A stretch of 64,000 nt of DNA from contig NZ_KV810517.1 of NCBI RefSeq assembly GCF_001812805.1, positions 45,666 through 109,665 on the forward strand, given 5' to 3'. The DNA is from Corynebacterium sp. HMSC078H07. Lineage in GTDB: Bacteria > Actinomycetota > Actinomycetes > Mycobacteriales > Mycobacteriaceae. Position numbers and translations under genes: made by a program. Below, piece by piece: positions 25,892-35,022 of the stretch; within the stretch, counting starts at the first letter, position 1, and each line of letters opens with the position of its first letter. Under the pieces are notes generated by a model, which was not told where the DNA came from, searched no databases, and saw only the letters and a list, made by a program, of their open reading frames with translations.

Positions 25892-27064
25892 TTAGGAAGC
25901 AAAATCAGTCGAGCCAGCGGCGCTGGCAAGGGATGCGGACCCCACGGTGGCGGAATGGGAAGCGGAGCCGGCAGAGCTATCTGCCTGGCGGGGCAGGGAG
26001 CGCGGGACGGCGATGCGGCCGCGGGCAAGGGAGCGGATGAGGTCGCGGCCGGGGACCTCGACAAACGCGTAGGTCGCAGCAGACAGCACGCAACTGACCA
26101 CCACTGTAAAGACCAGCACCACCGCGAAATCCCAGGCAGAACCGGAGAAGGCCGACACGCCTAAAAGCGGAAAAGCGATGGCCAGCACCGCCACGTGCCA
26201 CATGAAAACCCCATACGACCAGCGGCCCAGTGCGCGCATCCACTCGGAGGAAAGCCAGCTCTCACGGGGCGCCAGCGCCACCGGCACCACGATGCAGGCC
26301 CCGCACACTGCGCCCACCGCGATGCGGCGCGCGAACTCGCCAGGCTCCGGGTGGACCAAGCCCTGCGGCCCGAACCACTCGCGGCTAGCCAGCCACACAC
26401 ACCCCGCGGCCACCGCCCAGCAGACGGCACGCACAATACGTCCAGCGCGTACGCGCACACCGGCCGATTCAGCCTCCGCAGCCAGCATTCCCACCGCGAA
26501 CCACGAGAAATACGCCGGTGGCCAAATCTGCGTATTGACATCGCCAGATTCATATCCGGCCACAAACGGCAGGAAACCCCAGAACAGACTCAGCACGCCA
26601 ACACCAGCAATAAGCACCACCCGCGGGCGTGCCGAGAGCTTATCCAACATCCACACCAACAGAGGCAACACCGCGTAGAAGGCGAACTCCACGCTCAACG
26701 ACCACAATTGCGTCAGCCCAGGCACCAGCCCATCGGCGATATACAGCTGCGTGCCGGTCAGGTTGGTGAGGAGTTGAGGGAGGGTTAAGGGGGAGGCGTC
26801 GGGAAGCAAGGCGAGTACCGCCACCACGCACACCAGATACAGAGGCGCCAAGCGCGCCACACGGGAGAGCGCATACTGCCGTGCCGTATGCGCGTGCCGC
26901 CGGCGCCACAGCAAGAACCCACTGAGCACGAAGAAGACCGCCACGCCGTAGTCCAAGCGCTCGGCCCAGGCCCAGCCGGTAGCCGTCTGGAAGGACACGT
27001 GCGTGACCACGACCGCCAATGCGGCCAGCGCACGCACGCCTTCGAGCTCAGGGAGAAAGCGCAT
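25892..27064 (-). CDS. tmaT: Acyltransferase-3 family protein, probable trehalose mycolate acetyltransferase TmaT
   Basis: A 390-residue protein with ten or so membrane helices of the acyltransferase 3 family, with the conserved N-terminal ELEGVRALAALAVVVTH and SGFLLWRR. Next to lmcA and in the same neighbourhood as mtrP, pck and cmpL1, it matches the C. glutamicum position of TmaT, which acetylates trehalose monocorynomycolate before MmpL-dependent export. A Ser/Ala-rich C-terminal tail is extra. The family is certain; the specific role rests on synteny. Divergent from lmcA, with 53 bp between starts. Confidence 0.78.
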   Translation of the reverse strand: MRFLPELEGVRALAALAVVVTHVSFQTATGWAWAERLDYGVAVFFVLSGFLLWRRRHAHTARQYALSRVARLAPLYLVCVVAVLALLPDASPLTLPQLLTNLTGTQLYIADGLVPGLTQLWSLSVEFAFYAVLPLLVWMLDKLSARPRVVLIAGVGVLSLFWGFLPFVAGYESGDVNTQIWPPAYFSWFAVGMLAAEAESAGVRVRAGRIVRAVCWAVAAGCVWLASREWFGPQGLVHPEPGEFARRIAVGAVCGACIVVPVALAPRESWLSSEWMRALGRWSYGVFMWHVAVLAIAFPLLGVSAFSGSAWDFAVVLVFTVVVSCVLSAATYAFVEVPGRDLIRSLARGRIAVPRSLPRQADSSAGSASHSATVGSASLASAAGSTDFAS

Positions 27065-27117
27065 GGCCCACTACGATACTATTTTTGCAGTACATCCCTC
27101 GACCGATCGGAGCTGAC

Positions 27118-28089
27118 GTGTTCCTTCGCTCGCGCCTAGCGCAGGTGACGATTGCCGCCGCGGTCTTCCTCATCCTCGGGTCCATCCTGCCGCCGCTGTA
27201 CAACAACCAGTCGAGGCCCCTAGCCACGGACCTGACCTTCGAAGTCCGCGCGGAACAAGACGGCGCCGCGTTGACCCGGCACACCGCAACCACACCTGTG
27301 GACAAGGATGCGGTGGCACGCACACAGTCCACCATGGACCTCACCGTCGATGGCGAGACCGTCGTGCACATCACCGAGGATTCCCTGCTTAACCGCGAAT
27401 CCACCTATCCGGTCGCCGGCCCCAACACGACGCAGCACATCGAGATCCCGGCTTTTGACCTGCAGGTGGACAACGAGATCGAGCGCGATGGCATGAGCTA
27501 CTTCTTCCCCGCCGGCGCGGAGCAGCGGTCCTATCCCTTTTTCGATCCCCTGACGCAAAGCGCTAAGCCCATCGATTTCCTTCGCGATGAAAAGCTCGAC
27601 GGCATCCCCACCTACGTCTTCCACCAGGACGTCGCGCCGGTCTCACTTCTCCAGGTCTTTGGTTTTGATGCCCACCGCGCCGGCCCCGCGGGCGATTTCT
27701 ACTCGCCGGAGTCCCTGGAGCGCTACCACCTGAAGCCGGCTTCGCACGTCATCCTTGAGCCCTTCTACGCGGTGAGCCGCACGGTGTGGGTGGAGCCCAC
27801 CACGGGCACCATCGTGAAGGAGGAGCAGCACCCCCGCATCTTCTGGGCAACCGACGCCACCCAGGCCCAGGCTATGGTCGACGCCGATGACACTAAGGAG
27901 CGTGCGCTTCTCGACGTCCCCCTCACCTGGTCCCCTGACACCCTCACCGAGCACCTCGACTCGGTGCGCCGGGTGATCGACACGGTGAAGGTCTTGGGTA
28001 TCGTCGGCTGGCTGGGCAAGGCCATCGGCGTGGTGTTGTTGGCGGTAGCGGCCGCGATGTTCATGCGTGGCCGTAGCCAGAACGCTTAA
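27118..28089 (+). CDS. lmcA: DUF3068 protein LmcA (lipomannan/lipoarabinomannan maturation)
   Basis: A 323-residue protein with a membrane helix at each end (about residues 5-25 and 297-317) and a long extracytoplasmic beta-rich domain, the DUF3068 layout. The C. glutamicum counterpart next to tmaT is needed for mature lipomannan and lipoarabinomannan synthesis. The open frame extends 33 codons upstream into the divergent gap, but GTG at 27118 has GGAG six bases before it and begins directly with the anchor helix. It heads a unit with the following membrane protein. Confidence 0.85.
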   Translation: MFLRSRLAQVTIAAAVFLILGSILPPLYNNQSRPLATDLTFEVRAEQDGAALTRHTATTPVDKDAVARTQSTMDLTVDGETVVHITEDSLLNRESTYPVAGPNTTQHIEIPAFDLQVDNEIERDGMSYFFPAGAEQRSYPFFDPLTQSAKPIDFLRDEKLDGIPTYVFHQDVAPVSLLQVFGFDAHRAGPAGDFYSPESLERYHLKPASHVILEPFYAVSRTVWVEPTTGTIVKEEQHPRIFWATDATQAQAMVDADDTKERALLDVPLTWSPDTLTEHLDSVRRVIDTVKVLGIVGWLGKAIGVVLLAVAAAMFMRGRSQNA

Positions 28090-28100
28090 GGGCGTCTGCC

Positions 28101-29606
28101 GTGTCCTCCTCGCAGCGATCTGCTCTTGCGACCTCCAGTTCTCGGGCAGTGAAGTGGGCCCTTGGGCTCTGGGGTGGAGTGCTTGTGCTTGCGGTGTGCT
28201 GGCCGTTTCTGCTGCCGGGTGAATTCGTGTGGCGCGATATGGTCCTGCTTGACCGGCCAGCTTTGAGCGCCTCTGCCTTCGGTGCCGGCGACCTGCCTGC
28301 GCGCAATGCCCCGCAAGATGGCGTGCTCGCTCTTTTCGGCGGTGCGTGGCTGGCTCGAGTTTTCATCCTTGCTGCCGCGAGTGCCTCGGCGTGGGTAGCG
28401 TGCCGGTGGGCACGCACGTCTGGCCCGTGGGCCGCATCCGCGGCGATGGCGTGTGCCGTGGCCAACCCCTTCGTCATTGAGCGCCTCCTGCAGGGCCAAT
28501 GGTCCCTGGTGGTGGCTGCATGGTTAGCACCCGTGATCGCGTGGGGCTGTCTGCAAGGTCGCCCCCGTCTAGCGTGGCTGGCGCTGTGGGCTGCGTCCTT
28601 GACGCCCACCGGCGGGCTCTTCGGGGGACTCATCGCGGTTGTCTGTGAGCGCGAAGGGCGAAGAAGGTGGCTCTTTGCGGGCGGCTCGGTGTTGTTGTGG
28701 CTGCCGTGGTTGGTTCCAAGCCTCGTGGCTGGACATCCAGCCGCCTTTGGGGACCCCGCCGCCCAGGCCGCGGCCTTCGCCCCGCGCGCAGAAGCCTACG
28801 TGGGCACGGTCGGCTCGCTTCTCGGTTTCGGCGGCATCTGGAATGCCGCCGCCGTGCCGGCTTCCCGTGAGAACGGCTTCGCCGTGGCGGGACTAGCGGT
28901 CGTCGTCCTCGCCGTCTTGGGCGCCACTCGCCTTCCTCGGCGCGAGCTGCGCCCCCTTGCGGCCCTGGCAGTACTTGGCATGGGCCTGGCCATCCTCGGC
29001 GCGCTGGCGCCTGGGGTCACTGCCTTCGCCATCGAGCACATCCCCGGTGCGGGTTTGCTGCGCGATTCCTCCAAGCTCACTCTTCTGGCTTTGCCGCTGG
29101 CCGTCGCGGGAATCGGGGCCCTGCGCCACCTACCGGCCGCGCTCGCACTATGCGCCTGCCTGATCCAAGCCCCTGATGCCCCGCGGGAGCTCGTCGTGTT
29201 GAAGCCGCGCGAAACGGGCATCGACCGCCAGCTCGTCGAGGAACTCGACGGGCGGCTCACCTTCTTCGCCGACCGCCCCGCCATGGTGCCGCTCGACGAC
29301 GGCATTGCCCTCGACCCCTACTCCAAGGCGGCGAACAAGCTCGACTCCGGCAAGCTCACCGTCGACGGCGTGACCGTGGATGAGCCATCTCCGCGCTACC
29401 TGGCGGCCGCCGAAGCCTGGACCACGCGCGACCTCGCCCGGTTGGAGGAACTCGGCGTGGGCGCAGTAGTCGAGGACGGCCGCATCGTTGCCACCACGAA
29501 CGCACAACCGGCACCCGTACCGTGGGGGCTTAGCGTCGCATGGTGCGCACTTCCGCTTCTAGCAACTCTTCGAAACGCGCGCCGGTTTTCTCCCACGAAA
29601 AAGTAG
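28101..29606 (+). CDS. Polytopic membrane protein, GT-C-like
   Basis: A 501-residue protein with about ten hydrophobic helices (the first after residue 15) and a hydrophilic C-terminal part of ~130 residues ending in another helix. The acidic residue in an early extracytoplasmic loop (GEFVWRDMVLLDRP) and the AftD-like overall plan suggest a GT-C glycosyltransferase or related envelope protein; it is not characterised to my knowledge. It starts with GTG 11 bp after lmcA, so the two are cotranscribed and it may act in the same lipoglycan pathway. Its last 77 bp overlap the convergent GT4 gene. One copy of the GTGAGCGCGAAGG repeat lies inside at 28645. Confidence 0.75.
   Translation: MSSSQRSALATSSSRAVKWALGLWGGVLVLAVCWPFLLPGEFVWRDMVLLDRPALSASAFGAGDLPARNAPQDGVLALFGGAWLARVFILAAASASAWVACRWARTSGPWAASAAMACAVANPFVIERLLQGQWSLVVAAWLAPVIAWGCLQGRPRLAWLALWAASLTPTGGLFGGLIAVVCEREGRRRWLFAGGSVLLWLPWLVPSLVAGHPAAFGDPAAQAAAFAPRAEAYVGTVGSLLGFGGIWNAAAVPASRENGFAVAGLAVVVLAVLGATRLPRRELRPLAALAVLGMGLAILGALAPGVTAFAIEHIPGAGLLRDSSKLTLLALPLAVAGIGALRHLPAALALCACLIQAPDAPRELVVLKPRETGIDRQLVEELDGRLTFFADRPAMVPLDDGIALDPYSKAANKLDSGKLTVDGVTVDEPSPRYLAAAEAWTTRDLARLEELGVGAVVEDGRIVATTNAQPAPVPWGLSVAWCALPLLATLRNARRFSPTKK
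28645..28657 (+). repeat. Single copy of the GTGAGCGCGAAGG dispersed repeat
   Basis: Exact match to the 13-bp core found in the inverted repeats at 4.1-4.2 kb and 42.9 kb, here encoding ...ERE... in a cytoplasmic loop. No inverted partner was seen nearby. Confidence 0.85.
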
Positions 29607-30621
29607 CCGCCAATTCGCGGGCAGCCTGGCCGAGACGGGTGCGGAGAAGGGGGTCGTCGACAAGCATGCGCACCGCTGAGGCGAACTCTTCCTCACGCTG
29701 CACCAGCACACCAGTCTCACCGTCGATAACGCTGTCTTGCAGGCCAAACGCGTACCCTACCGTGGGAACCCCATGTTGGGCTGCCTCCATGACTGCCAGT
29801 CCCCAGCCCTCTTTGCGAGACGGCATGAGGTGGACGTCGGCACGCGCGAGCAACGCATGTTTATAGTCCTCGGTGACCTGACCGCGGAAGCGCACGCGGT
29901 CCTCCACCCCGTGGGCCCGGGCGTACTCGCGCAGTTGGGATTCCCACCAGCCGGAACCGATGACGTCGAGAAGCGCGCCCGGAATCCTAGCCACGGTGTC
30001 CATGGCGTGCTCAATCTGCTTGTGCGGCACGAGGCGCGACAGCGTCACCAGGTGGATCTCAGCCTCGCGCTCCAGGGTAGGCACGTGCTCCGGCAGAGGG
30101 TCAAGGCCGTTCTCAATGATGCGCGCACCGTGGATCCCTAGCTTCTCCAGGTCGCGCTTCGAGGCCTCCGAGACCGTCACCCACGTGTTCTCACGGTAGA
30201 GCCTTGGCACCACGCGGGATTCCAGGAACCAGCCCAGCCGCGCCAGGACAGGGCCGGCCACCGGCCACTGCTCGCGGTGACAGTGGTGCGTCAGGATCAC
30301 CACGGGCGCACGAGTAGCCAGGCGCGCGAAAAAGGGGATGCCGTTGTGGGTATCCACCACGACATCAAAGCCGCGCATACCGGGCGCGCCGAACAACATC
30401 GCCAACAACGCGCGCGGGTAGACGCTGAACTTGGCGCCGGCGCGCGAATACAGCACACCGTTGCGGCGCTCGCGCTTCGCGGCGTTCATGTGGCGCGCAG
30501 TACGAAAGACCACCTCGTGGCCTTGGGCAGCGAGGTACTCGCCGACGCGCTCGAGGTAGCGCTCCGAGCCACCGCCTTGCGGGTGGGTGGAATCGCGCCA
30601 ACAGAGTAGAAGGATTTTCAT
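29530..30621 (-). CDS. Glycosyltransferase family 4
   Basis: A 363-residue GT-B glycosyltransferase. The N-terminus has the GGGSERYL motif typical of GT4. The C-terminal donor-binding EX7E motif is present (EGWGLAVME), followed by AAQHGVPTVGY. No membrane helices, so it is a cytosolic or membrane-associated enzyme using a nucleotide sugar. Its position between the lipoglycan genes and mtrP suggests an envelope glycolipid or polysaccharide substrate, which the sequence does not define. The 3' end overlaps the preceding gene by 77 bp; the start is 24 bp from the divergent mtrP. Confidence 0.88.
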   Translation of the reverse strand: MKILLLCWRDSTHPQGGGSERYLERVGEYLAAQGHEVVFRTARHMNAAKRERRNGVLYSRAGAKFSVYPRALLAMLFGAPGMRGFDVVVDTHNGIPFFARLATRAPVVILTHHCHREQWPVAGPVLARLGWFLESRVVPRLYRENTWVTVSEASKRDLEKLGIHGARIIENGLDPLPEHVPTLEREAEIHLVTLSRLVPHKQIEHAMDTVARIPGALLDVIGSGWWESQLREYARAHGVEDRVRFRGQVTEDYKHALLARADVHLMPSRKEGWGLAVMEAAQHGVPTVGYAFGLQDSVIDGETGVLVQREEEFASAVRMLVDDPLLRTRLGQAARELAATFSWEKTGARFEELLEAEVRTMRR

Positions 30622-30631
30622 GTCGAGGAAC

Positions 30632-30637
30632 TAGCCT
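30632..30637 (+). promoter_or_regulatory. -10 element of a probably leaderless transcript (mtrP)
   Basis: TAGCCT, eight bases before the mtrP ATG, inside a 24-bp divergent gap that must also serve the GT4 gene. Confidence 0.5.
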
Positions 30638-30645
30638 AGTGGGTT

Positions 30646-31401
30646 ATGAAACGCACCCGTAGCTTGGCCACCCTGCGCCGCTCTTGGCGGCTGCTGCGCT
30701 CTTTCCGCTTCGAGCAGACAGCGCCCGCCATCTTTTATGGTGGTTTGGCTGAGGACACCGCCGCGCTTATCGACGCCCTCTGCCACGACCTCTCCCTCCC
30801 CCTCACCGGCGCGCGCGTGCTCGACGTCGGGGGCGGGCCCGGCTATTTCGCTTCCGCCTTTGCCCAGCGCGGGGCCAGCTATGTGGGGCTGGAGCCCGAC
30901 GTGGGCGAGATGGCCGCCGCTGGCATCGAAGTGGCCCAAGCCATACGCGGCGATGGCACGCGCCTGCCCTTTGCAGATGACACCTTCGACATCACGTATT
31001 CCTCCAACGTAGCCGAGCACATCCCGAACCCGTGGGACATGGGCGAGGAGATGCTGCGCGTGACCAAGCCCGGCGGGCTGGTGATCCTCAGCTACACAGT
31101 GTGGCTGGGGCCTTTCGGCGGGCACGAGACCGGCCTGTGGGAGCACTACGTGGGAGGCGAGTTCGCCCGCGACCGCTATACCCGCCGCCATGGCCACCCG
31201 CCGAAGAACGTCTTCGGCACCTCACTCTTCGCGCTCTCCGCTCGTGAGGGCTTGGACTGGGCGCGGGGCGTGACGTCGCAAGGCTCGCAGCTCGTCGCCG
31301 CCTTCCCGCGGTACCACCCGTGGTGGGCATGGTGGGTGACCAAAGTACCGGTTGTGCGCGAGTTCCTCACCTCCAACCTGGCCCTCGTCTTGCGCGCTTA
31401 A
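30646..31401 (+). CDS. mtrP: Class I SAM-dependent methyltransferase, probable MtrP
   Basis: A 251-residue protein with a basic N-terminus and a Methyltransf_11 fold: motif I VLDVGGGPGYF, the acidic LEPD of motif II and SSNVAEHIPNPWDMGEEMLRV. It lies beside pck, as does the C. glutamicum MtrP protein, which is required for efficient membrane transport of trehalose mycolates. The methyl acceptor is unknown. Fold certain, name by synteny. Confidence 0.82.
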   Translation: MKRTRSLATLRRSWRLLRSFRFEQTAPAIFYGGLAEDTAALIDALCHDLSLPLTGARVLDVGGGPGYFASAFAQRGASYVGLEPDVGEMAAAGIEVAQAIRGDGTRLPFADDTFDITYSSNVAEHIPNPWDMGEEMLRVTKPGGLVILSYTVWLGPFGGHETGLWEHYVGGEFARDRYTRRHGHPPKNVFGTSLFALSAREGLDWARGVTSQGSQLVAAFPRYHPWWAWWVTKVPVVREFLTSNLALVLRA

Positions 31402-31416
31402 CCCCCGTAAAACGCC

Positions 31417-31442
31417 GAATGCTCCCCCGCAGGGGAGCATTC
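31417..31442. terminator. Bidirectional terminator between mtrP and pck
   Basis: GAATGCTCCCC-CGCA-GGGGAGCATTC: an 11-bp perfect stem with a four-base loop between the convergent genes. The T-tracts are short. Confidence 0.8.
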
Positions 31443-31455
31443 TTAACAGTAAAGG

Positions 31456-33276
31456 TTAGGAGGCAGCCTCAACGCGCTCCTTGAGCGCCTTGAACTGGTC
31501 CCACACCTCAGACGGCACGCGGGAACCCAAGAAGTGCAGGTATTCCTTGTTATCTTCCATGTCGCCAGCCCAATCGGCCGGGTTCACGGCAAGGGCCTCG
31601 CGGACGTCTTCGATGTCGAAGTCTAGACCGGTGAGGTCGATATCCTCCGGGCGGGCGGTGTGGCCCACGACGGTCTCGACGGCGTCGACGTTGCCCTCGA
31701 TGCGGTCCACGATCCACTTGAGAACGCGGGAGTTCTCGCCGAAGCCCGGCCACAGGAAGCGGCGGTCCTCGCCACGGCGGAACCAGTTGACCAGGAAGAT
31801 CTCCGGCATGCGGTCGCCGCCGTTTTCACCCATGTCGATCCAGTGCTGTAGGTAGTCACCAGCGTTGTACCCCATGAACGGCAGCATGGCCATCGGGTCA
31901 TGGCGCAGAGCACCGACCTTGCCCTCAGCGGCAGCGGTCTGGCCAGAGGACAGCAGGGCACCAATCATGGTGCCGTGGTTCCAGTCGAAGGCCTGGGTCA
32001 CCAGCGGAACGGTATCCGCGCGGCGGCCGCCGAAGAGGATGGCGTCAATCTTGACGCCCTTCCAGTCATCAAACTCCGGCGCGGCGGACGGGCACTGCGT
32101 AATCGGCACGCAGTAGCGGGAGTTCGGGTGCGCAGCCTTGGTGGTGGAATCCGGGGTCCAATCGTTGCCATGCCAGTCAATGAGGTGCTCCGGGGCCTCG
32201 CCCATTTCCTCCCACCAGACATCGCCGTCGTCGGTCAGCGCGACGTTGGTGAACAGGGTGTTGCCCGGCTCCATCGTCTTCATGGCAATCGGGTTGGAGT
32301 CGTAGTTGGTGCCCGGTGCCACACCGAAGAAGCCGTTCTCCGGGTTCACGGCGTACAGGCCATCCTCGCGCAGCTTCATCCAGGCGATGTCATCGCCCAC
32401 AACCTCAGCCTTCCAGCCCGGGATGGTCGGGGTGATCATGGCCAGGTTGGTCTTACCGCAAGCAGACGGGAAGGCGGCTGCGATGTGGTAGTTCTTGCCC
32501 TCCGGGTTGGTGAGCTTGAGGATGAGCATGTGCTCTGCCATCCAGCCCTCTTCCTTCGCCATGACGGAAGCGATACGCAGCGCGTAGCACTTCTTGGCCA
32601 GGATGGCATTTCCGCCGTAGCCGGAACCGTAGGACCAAATCTCCTTGGTCGCCGGGAACTGCGTGATGTATTTCTTCTCGTTGCACGGCCACGCGACGTC
32701 CTCCTGGCCCGGCTCCAGCGGGGCACCGACGGAGTGCAGAGCGTGGACAAAGTCGCCATTCTCACCAATCTTGTCCAGAGCCTGCTGGCCCATGCGGGTC
32801 ATGATGCGCATGGACAGCACAACATAAGCGGAGTCAGTAAGCTGCACGCCGAGTTTGGGGTCCGGGTCACTGATGGGGCCCATGCAGAACGGCACGACAT
32901 ACATGGTGCGGCCCTTCATGGAACCTCGGAAGGCCTCGGTCATTTCTTCCTTCATGGCTGCCGGCGGGGCCCAGTTATTGGTCGGGCCTGCGTCCTCGGC
33001 AGTCTCGGTGCAGATGAAGGTGCGGGACTCGACACGGGCGACATCCGACGGGTTCGAGCGAGCCAGGTAGGAGTTCGGGCGCTTCTCTTCGTTGAGCTTG
33101 ATGAGGGTACCCTTCTCCACGAGCTCGGCAGCGAGGCGATCGGCCTCCTCCTGGGAGCCGTCAACGAACACGACCTCTTCCGGCTGGAAGAGCTCGACGC
33201 TCTCACTGATCCACGAAATGAGCTTCTCATTCTTCGTGGGCAAGTCACCTACAAGGCCTGGAATAGTTGCGGTCAT
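31456..33276 (-). CDS. pck: Phosphoenolpyruvate carboxykinase (GTP)
   Basis: A 606-residue GTP-type PEP carboxykinase converting oxaloacetate and GTP to PEP in gluconeogenesis. The kinase P-loop with the reactive cysteine is [12 protein letters not shown] (around residue 270), and the metal- and substrate-binding segments are intact. The frame is open 69 codons upstream, but ATG at 33276 has AGGAGA seven bases before it and gives the family length. A long upstream region leaves room for regulation. Confidence 0.97.
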   Translation of the reverse strand: MTATIPGLVGDLPTKNEKLISWISESVELFQPEEVVFVDGSQEEADRLAAELVEKGTLIKLNEEKRPNSYLARSNPSDVARVESRTFICTETAEDAGPTNNWAPPAAMKEEMTEAFRGSMKGRTMYVVPFCMGPISDPDPKLGVQLTDSAYVVLSMRIMTRMGQQALDKIGENGDFVHALHSVGAPLEPGQEDVAWPCNEKKYITQFPATKEIWSYGSGYGGNAILAKKCYALRIASVMAKEEGWMAEHMLILKLTNPEGKNYHIAAAFPSACGKTNLAMITPTIPGWKAEVVGDDIAWMKLREDGLYAVNPENGFFGVAPGTNYDSNPIAMKTMEPGNTLFTNVALTDDGDVWWEEMGEAPEHLIDWHGNDWTPDSTTKAAHPNSRYCVPITQCPSAAPEFDDWKGVKIDAILFGGRRADTVPLVTQAFDWNHGTMIGALLSSGQTAAAEGKVGALRHDPMAMLPFMGYNAGDYLQHWIDMGENGGDRMPEIFLVNWFRRGEDRRFLWPGFGENSRVLKWIVDRIEGNVDAVETVVGHTARPEDIDLTGLDFDIEDVREALAVNPADWAGDMEDNKEYLHFLGSRVPSEVWDQFKALKERVEAAS

Positions 33277-33630
33277 TTCATATTCTCCTGTGTTCGGTGG
33301 GCCAGGGCACTTCTTAGCGTCGGTGGGGATTTTCTCCACCATCGACGTCTCGCCTTCCAGAGTACGGACGCTGGTGATACCAAGATGTGTAATAAGGGCC
33401 ACCCTGGTTATATCCACCCAGCTCACGCCGACTATCCCAAGGGTATAGGACTGTGAAATACAGCACGGCAGGGAGAAACTCACCCCTGCACGGGGGTGAA
33501 AAATCCTCTATCGGCACGTACCGTACGGCCGTACTCTTACCCCCGACTCGCCCGATCGGGCATCACCCGGGCGTCCCGCACGGCGCGGCACGTTGCCTCA
33601 AACCCCTGCTTAAGGGAAAGATATAAGCCG
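33277..33630. promoter_or_regulatory. Divergent regulatory region between pck and trmB
   Basis: 354 bp without a convincing gene. Visible elements are a seven-bp stem TCACCCC/GGGGTGA (33480-33499), a perfect 12-bp palindrome GTACGGCCGTAC (33523-33534), and AT-rich stretches able to host the pck promoter. No known operator could be assigned. Confidence 0.5.
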
Positions 33631-34404
33631 ATGAATAGCGCAGACTCTTCCCAGAACCCCGCCGCCGAGATGCCCCATGGCCGCGGTCTCCAGACGGACT
33701 TCAATGCAGAGTTCAACAACGATCTGGACTACCCACGCCTTGGCAACGTCACCTTCCGCCGCGGCACCCTGACTGACAACCAGAACGCCCTCTTCGAGGA
33801 ACACTGGCCCAAGCTGGGGCAGATGCTTGCCGACGTCCCCCTCGACATCCCCTCTTGGTTCGGCCGCGAGGGTGCGAAGACCATCGTGGAGATCGGCTCC
33901 GGAACCGGTACCTCAACCGCAGCGATGGCGCCACTGGAGCAGGACACCAACATCATCGCAGTGGAACTTTACAAGCCGGGCCTGGCCAAGCTGCTGGGCT
34001 CCATCGTGCGCAATAATATTGAGAACATCCGCATGGTGCGCGGCGATGGCATCGAGGTGCTTATGCGCATGTTCGCGCCCGAGTCCTTGGATGGCATCCG
34101 CATCTTCTTCCCGGACCCGTGGCCCAAGGCCCGCCACCACAAGCGCCGCATTATCCAGTCCGGCACGCTCAACCTCTTTGCCTCCCGCCTGAAACCCGGC
34201 GGCGTGCTCCACGTGGCCACCGACCATGCCGGCTACGCCGAGTGGATTAACGAGCTCGTTGAGGTCGAGCCCTCCCTGGATTACAAGGGCTGGCCCTGGC
34301 CGGAATGCCCCATCCTCACCGACCGCCAGGTCATCACCAAGTTCGAGGGCAAAGGCCTAGATAAGGAACACGTCATCACCGAGTACCTGTGGGAGAAAAA
34401 GTAA
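33631..34404 (+). CDS. trmB: tRNA (guanosine(46)-N7)-methyltransferase
   Basis: A 257-residue TrmB. It has the SAM-binding motif [14 protein letters not shown] and the tRNA-MTase signature [15 protein letters not shown]. It methylates G46 of tRNA. The ATG at 33631 is preferred; an upstream in-frame extension of 45 codons is rich in Arg/Thr and looks non-coding. A weak AAGGGAAAG lies upstream. The TAA overlaps the next ATG by one base. Confidence 0.93.
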   Translation: MNSADSSQNPAAEMPHGRGLQTDFNAEFNNDLDYPRLGNVTFRRGTLTDNQNALFEEHWPKLGQMLADVPLDIPSWFGREGAKTIVEIGSGTGTSTAAMAPLEQDTNIIAVELYKPGLAKLLGSIVRNNIENIRMVRGDGIEVLMRMFAPESLDGIRIFFPDPWPKARHHKRRIIQSGTLNLFASRLKPGGVLHVATDHAGYAEWINELVEVEPSLDYKGWPWPECPILTDRQVITKFEGKGLDKEHVITEYLWEKK

Positions 34405-35015
34405 TGGCCGGCACCTATCTTCTGGTGTGGGATGCACCCAACATGGACATGGGGCTCGGCGCCATCCTCGGCGGGCGACCCACCTCCGCACACCGCCCGC
34501 GTTTTGATGCGATTGGCCGCTGGCTGGTGGAGCTGGCCTTCGACAACGACGCCACTCCCGAAGCCGCCGTCTTCACCAACGTCACTCCCGGCGGCGCCGA
34601 CGTCATCCGCCCATGGGTGGAAGCCATCCGCAATGTTGGATTTGCCGTCTTTGCCAAGCCAAAGCTGCACGAGGACGATGACGTCGACCCCGACATGGTC
34701 GAATACATCAAGGCCAACCGCGAGAACCTCTCCGGTGTCATCGTCGCCTCAGCCGACGGCCAGAACTTCCAGCACCTGCTGGAACAGCTCTCTGCTTCCG
34801 GCCTGCCCACCTGCGTCCTCGGCTTCCACGAGCACGCCTCCTGGGCTGTGACCCATCCGGAGATTGAGTTCGTCGACCTCGAAGACATCGAGGGTGTCTT
34901 CCGCGAACCGCTGCCACGCGTTAACCTGGATAATCTGCCTCCAGGCGGCGCCTGGCTGCAGCCTTTCCGCCCGCTGTCCGCGCTGCTTCCGGACCGCGCG
35001 CCCGAGCACAGTTAG
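34404..35015 (+). CDS. NYN (PIN-like) domain protein
   Basis: A 203-residue NYN-domain protein with the acidic metal-binding pattern of this PIN-like nuclease fold: VWDAPNMDM at the N-terminus, Asp/Glu in the middle (HEDDDVDPDMVEYI) and VIVASADGQNF. It probably cuts or processes RNA. Translationally coupled to trmB by the TAATG overlap and seven bases upstream of cmpL1, the arrangement seen beside cmpL1 in C. glutamicum. Confidence 0.85.
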   Translation: MAGTYLLVWDAPNMDMGLGAILGGRPTSAHRPRFDAIGRWLVELAFDNDATPEAAVFTNVTPGGADVIRPWVEAIRNVGFAVFAKPKLHEDDDVDPDMVEYIKANRENLSGVIVASADGQNFQHLLEQLSASGLPTCVLGFHEHASWAVTHPEIEFVDLEDIEGVFREPLPRVNLDNLPPGGAWLQPFRPLSALLPDRAPEHS

Positions 35016-35022
35016 GAGCCGC

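Noticed and set aside
31900..33456. 518-codon plus-strand frame opposite pck
   Set aside because: Antisense shadow of a well-conserved enzyme.
33277..33483. 69-codon N-terminal extension of PEP carboxykinase
   Set aside because: It exceeds the family length, and AGGAGA stands at correct spacing before the internal ATG at 33276.
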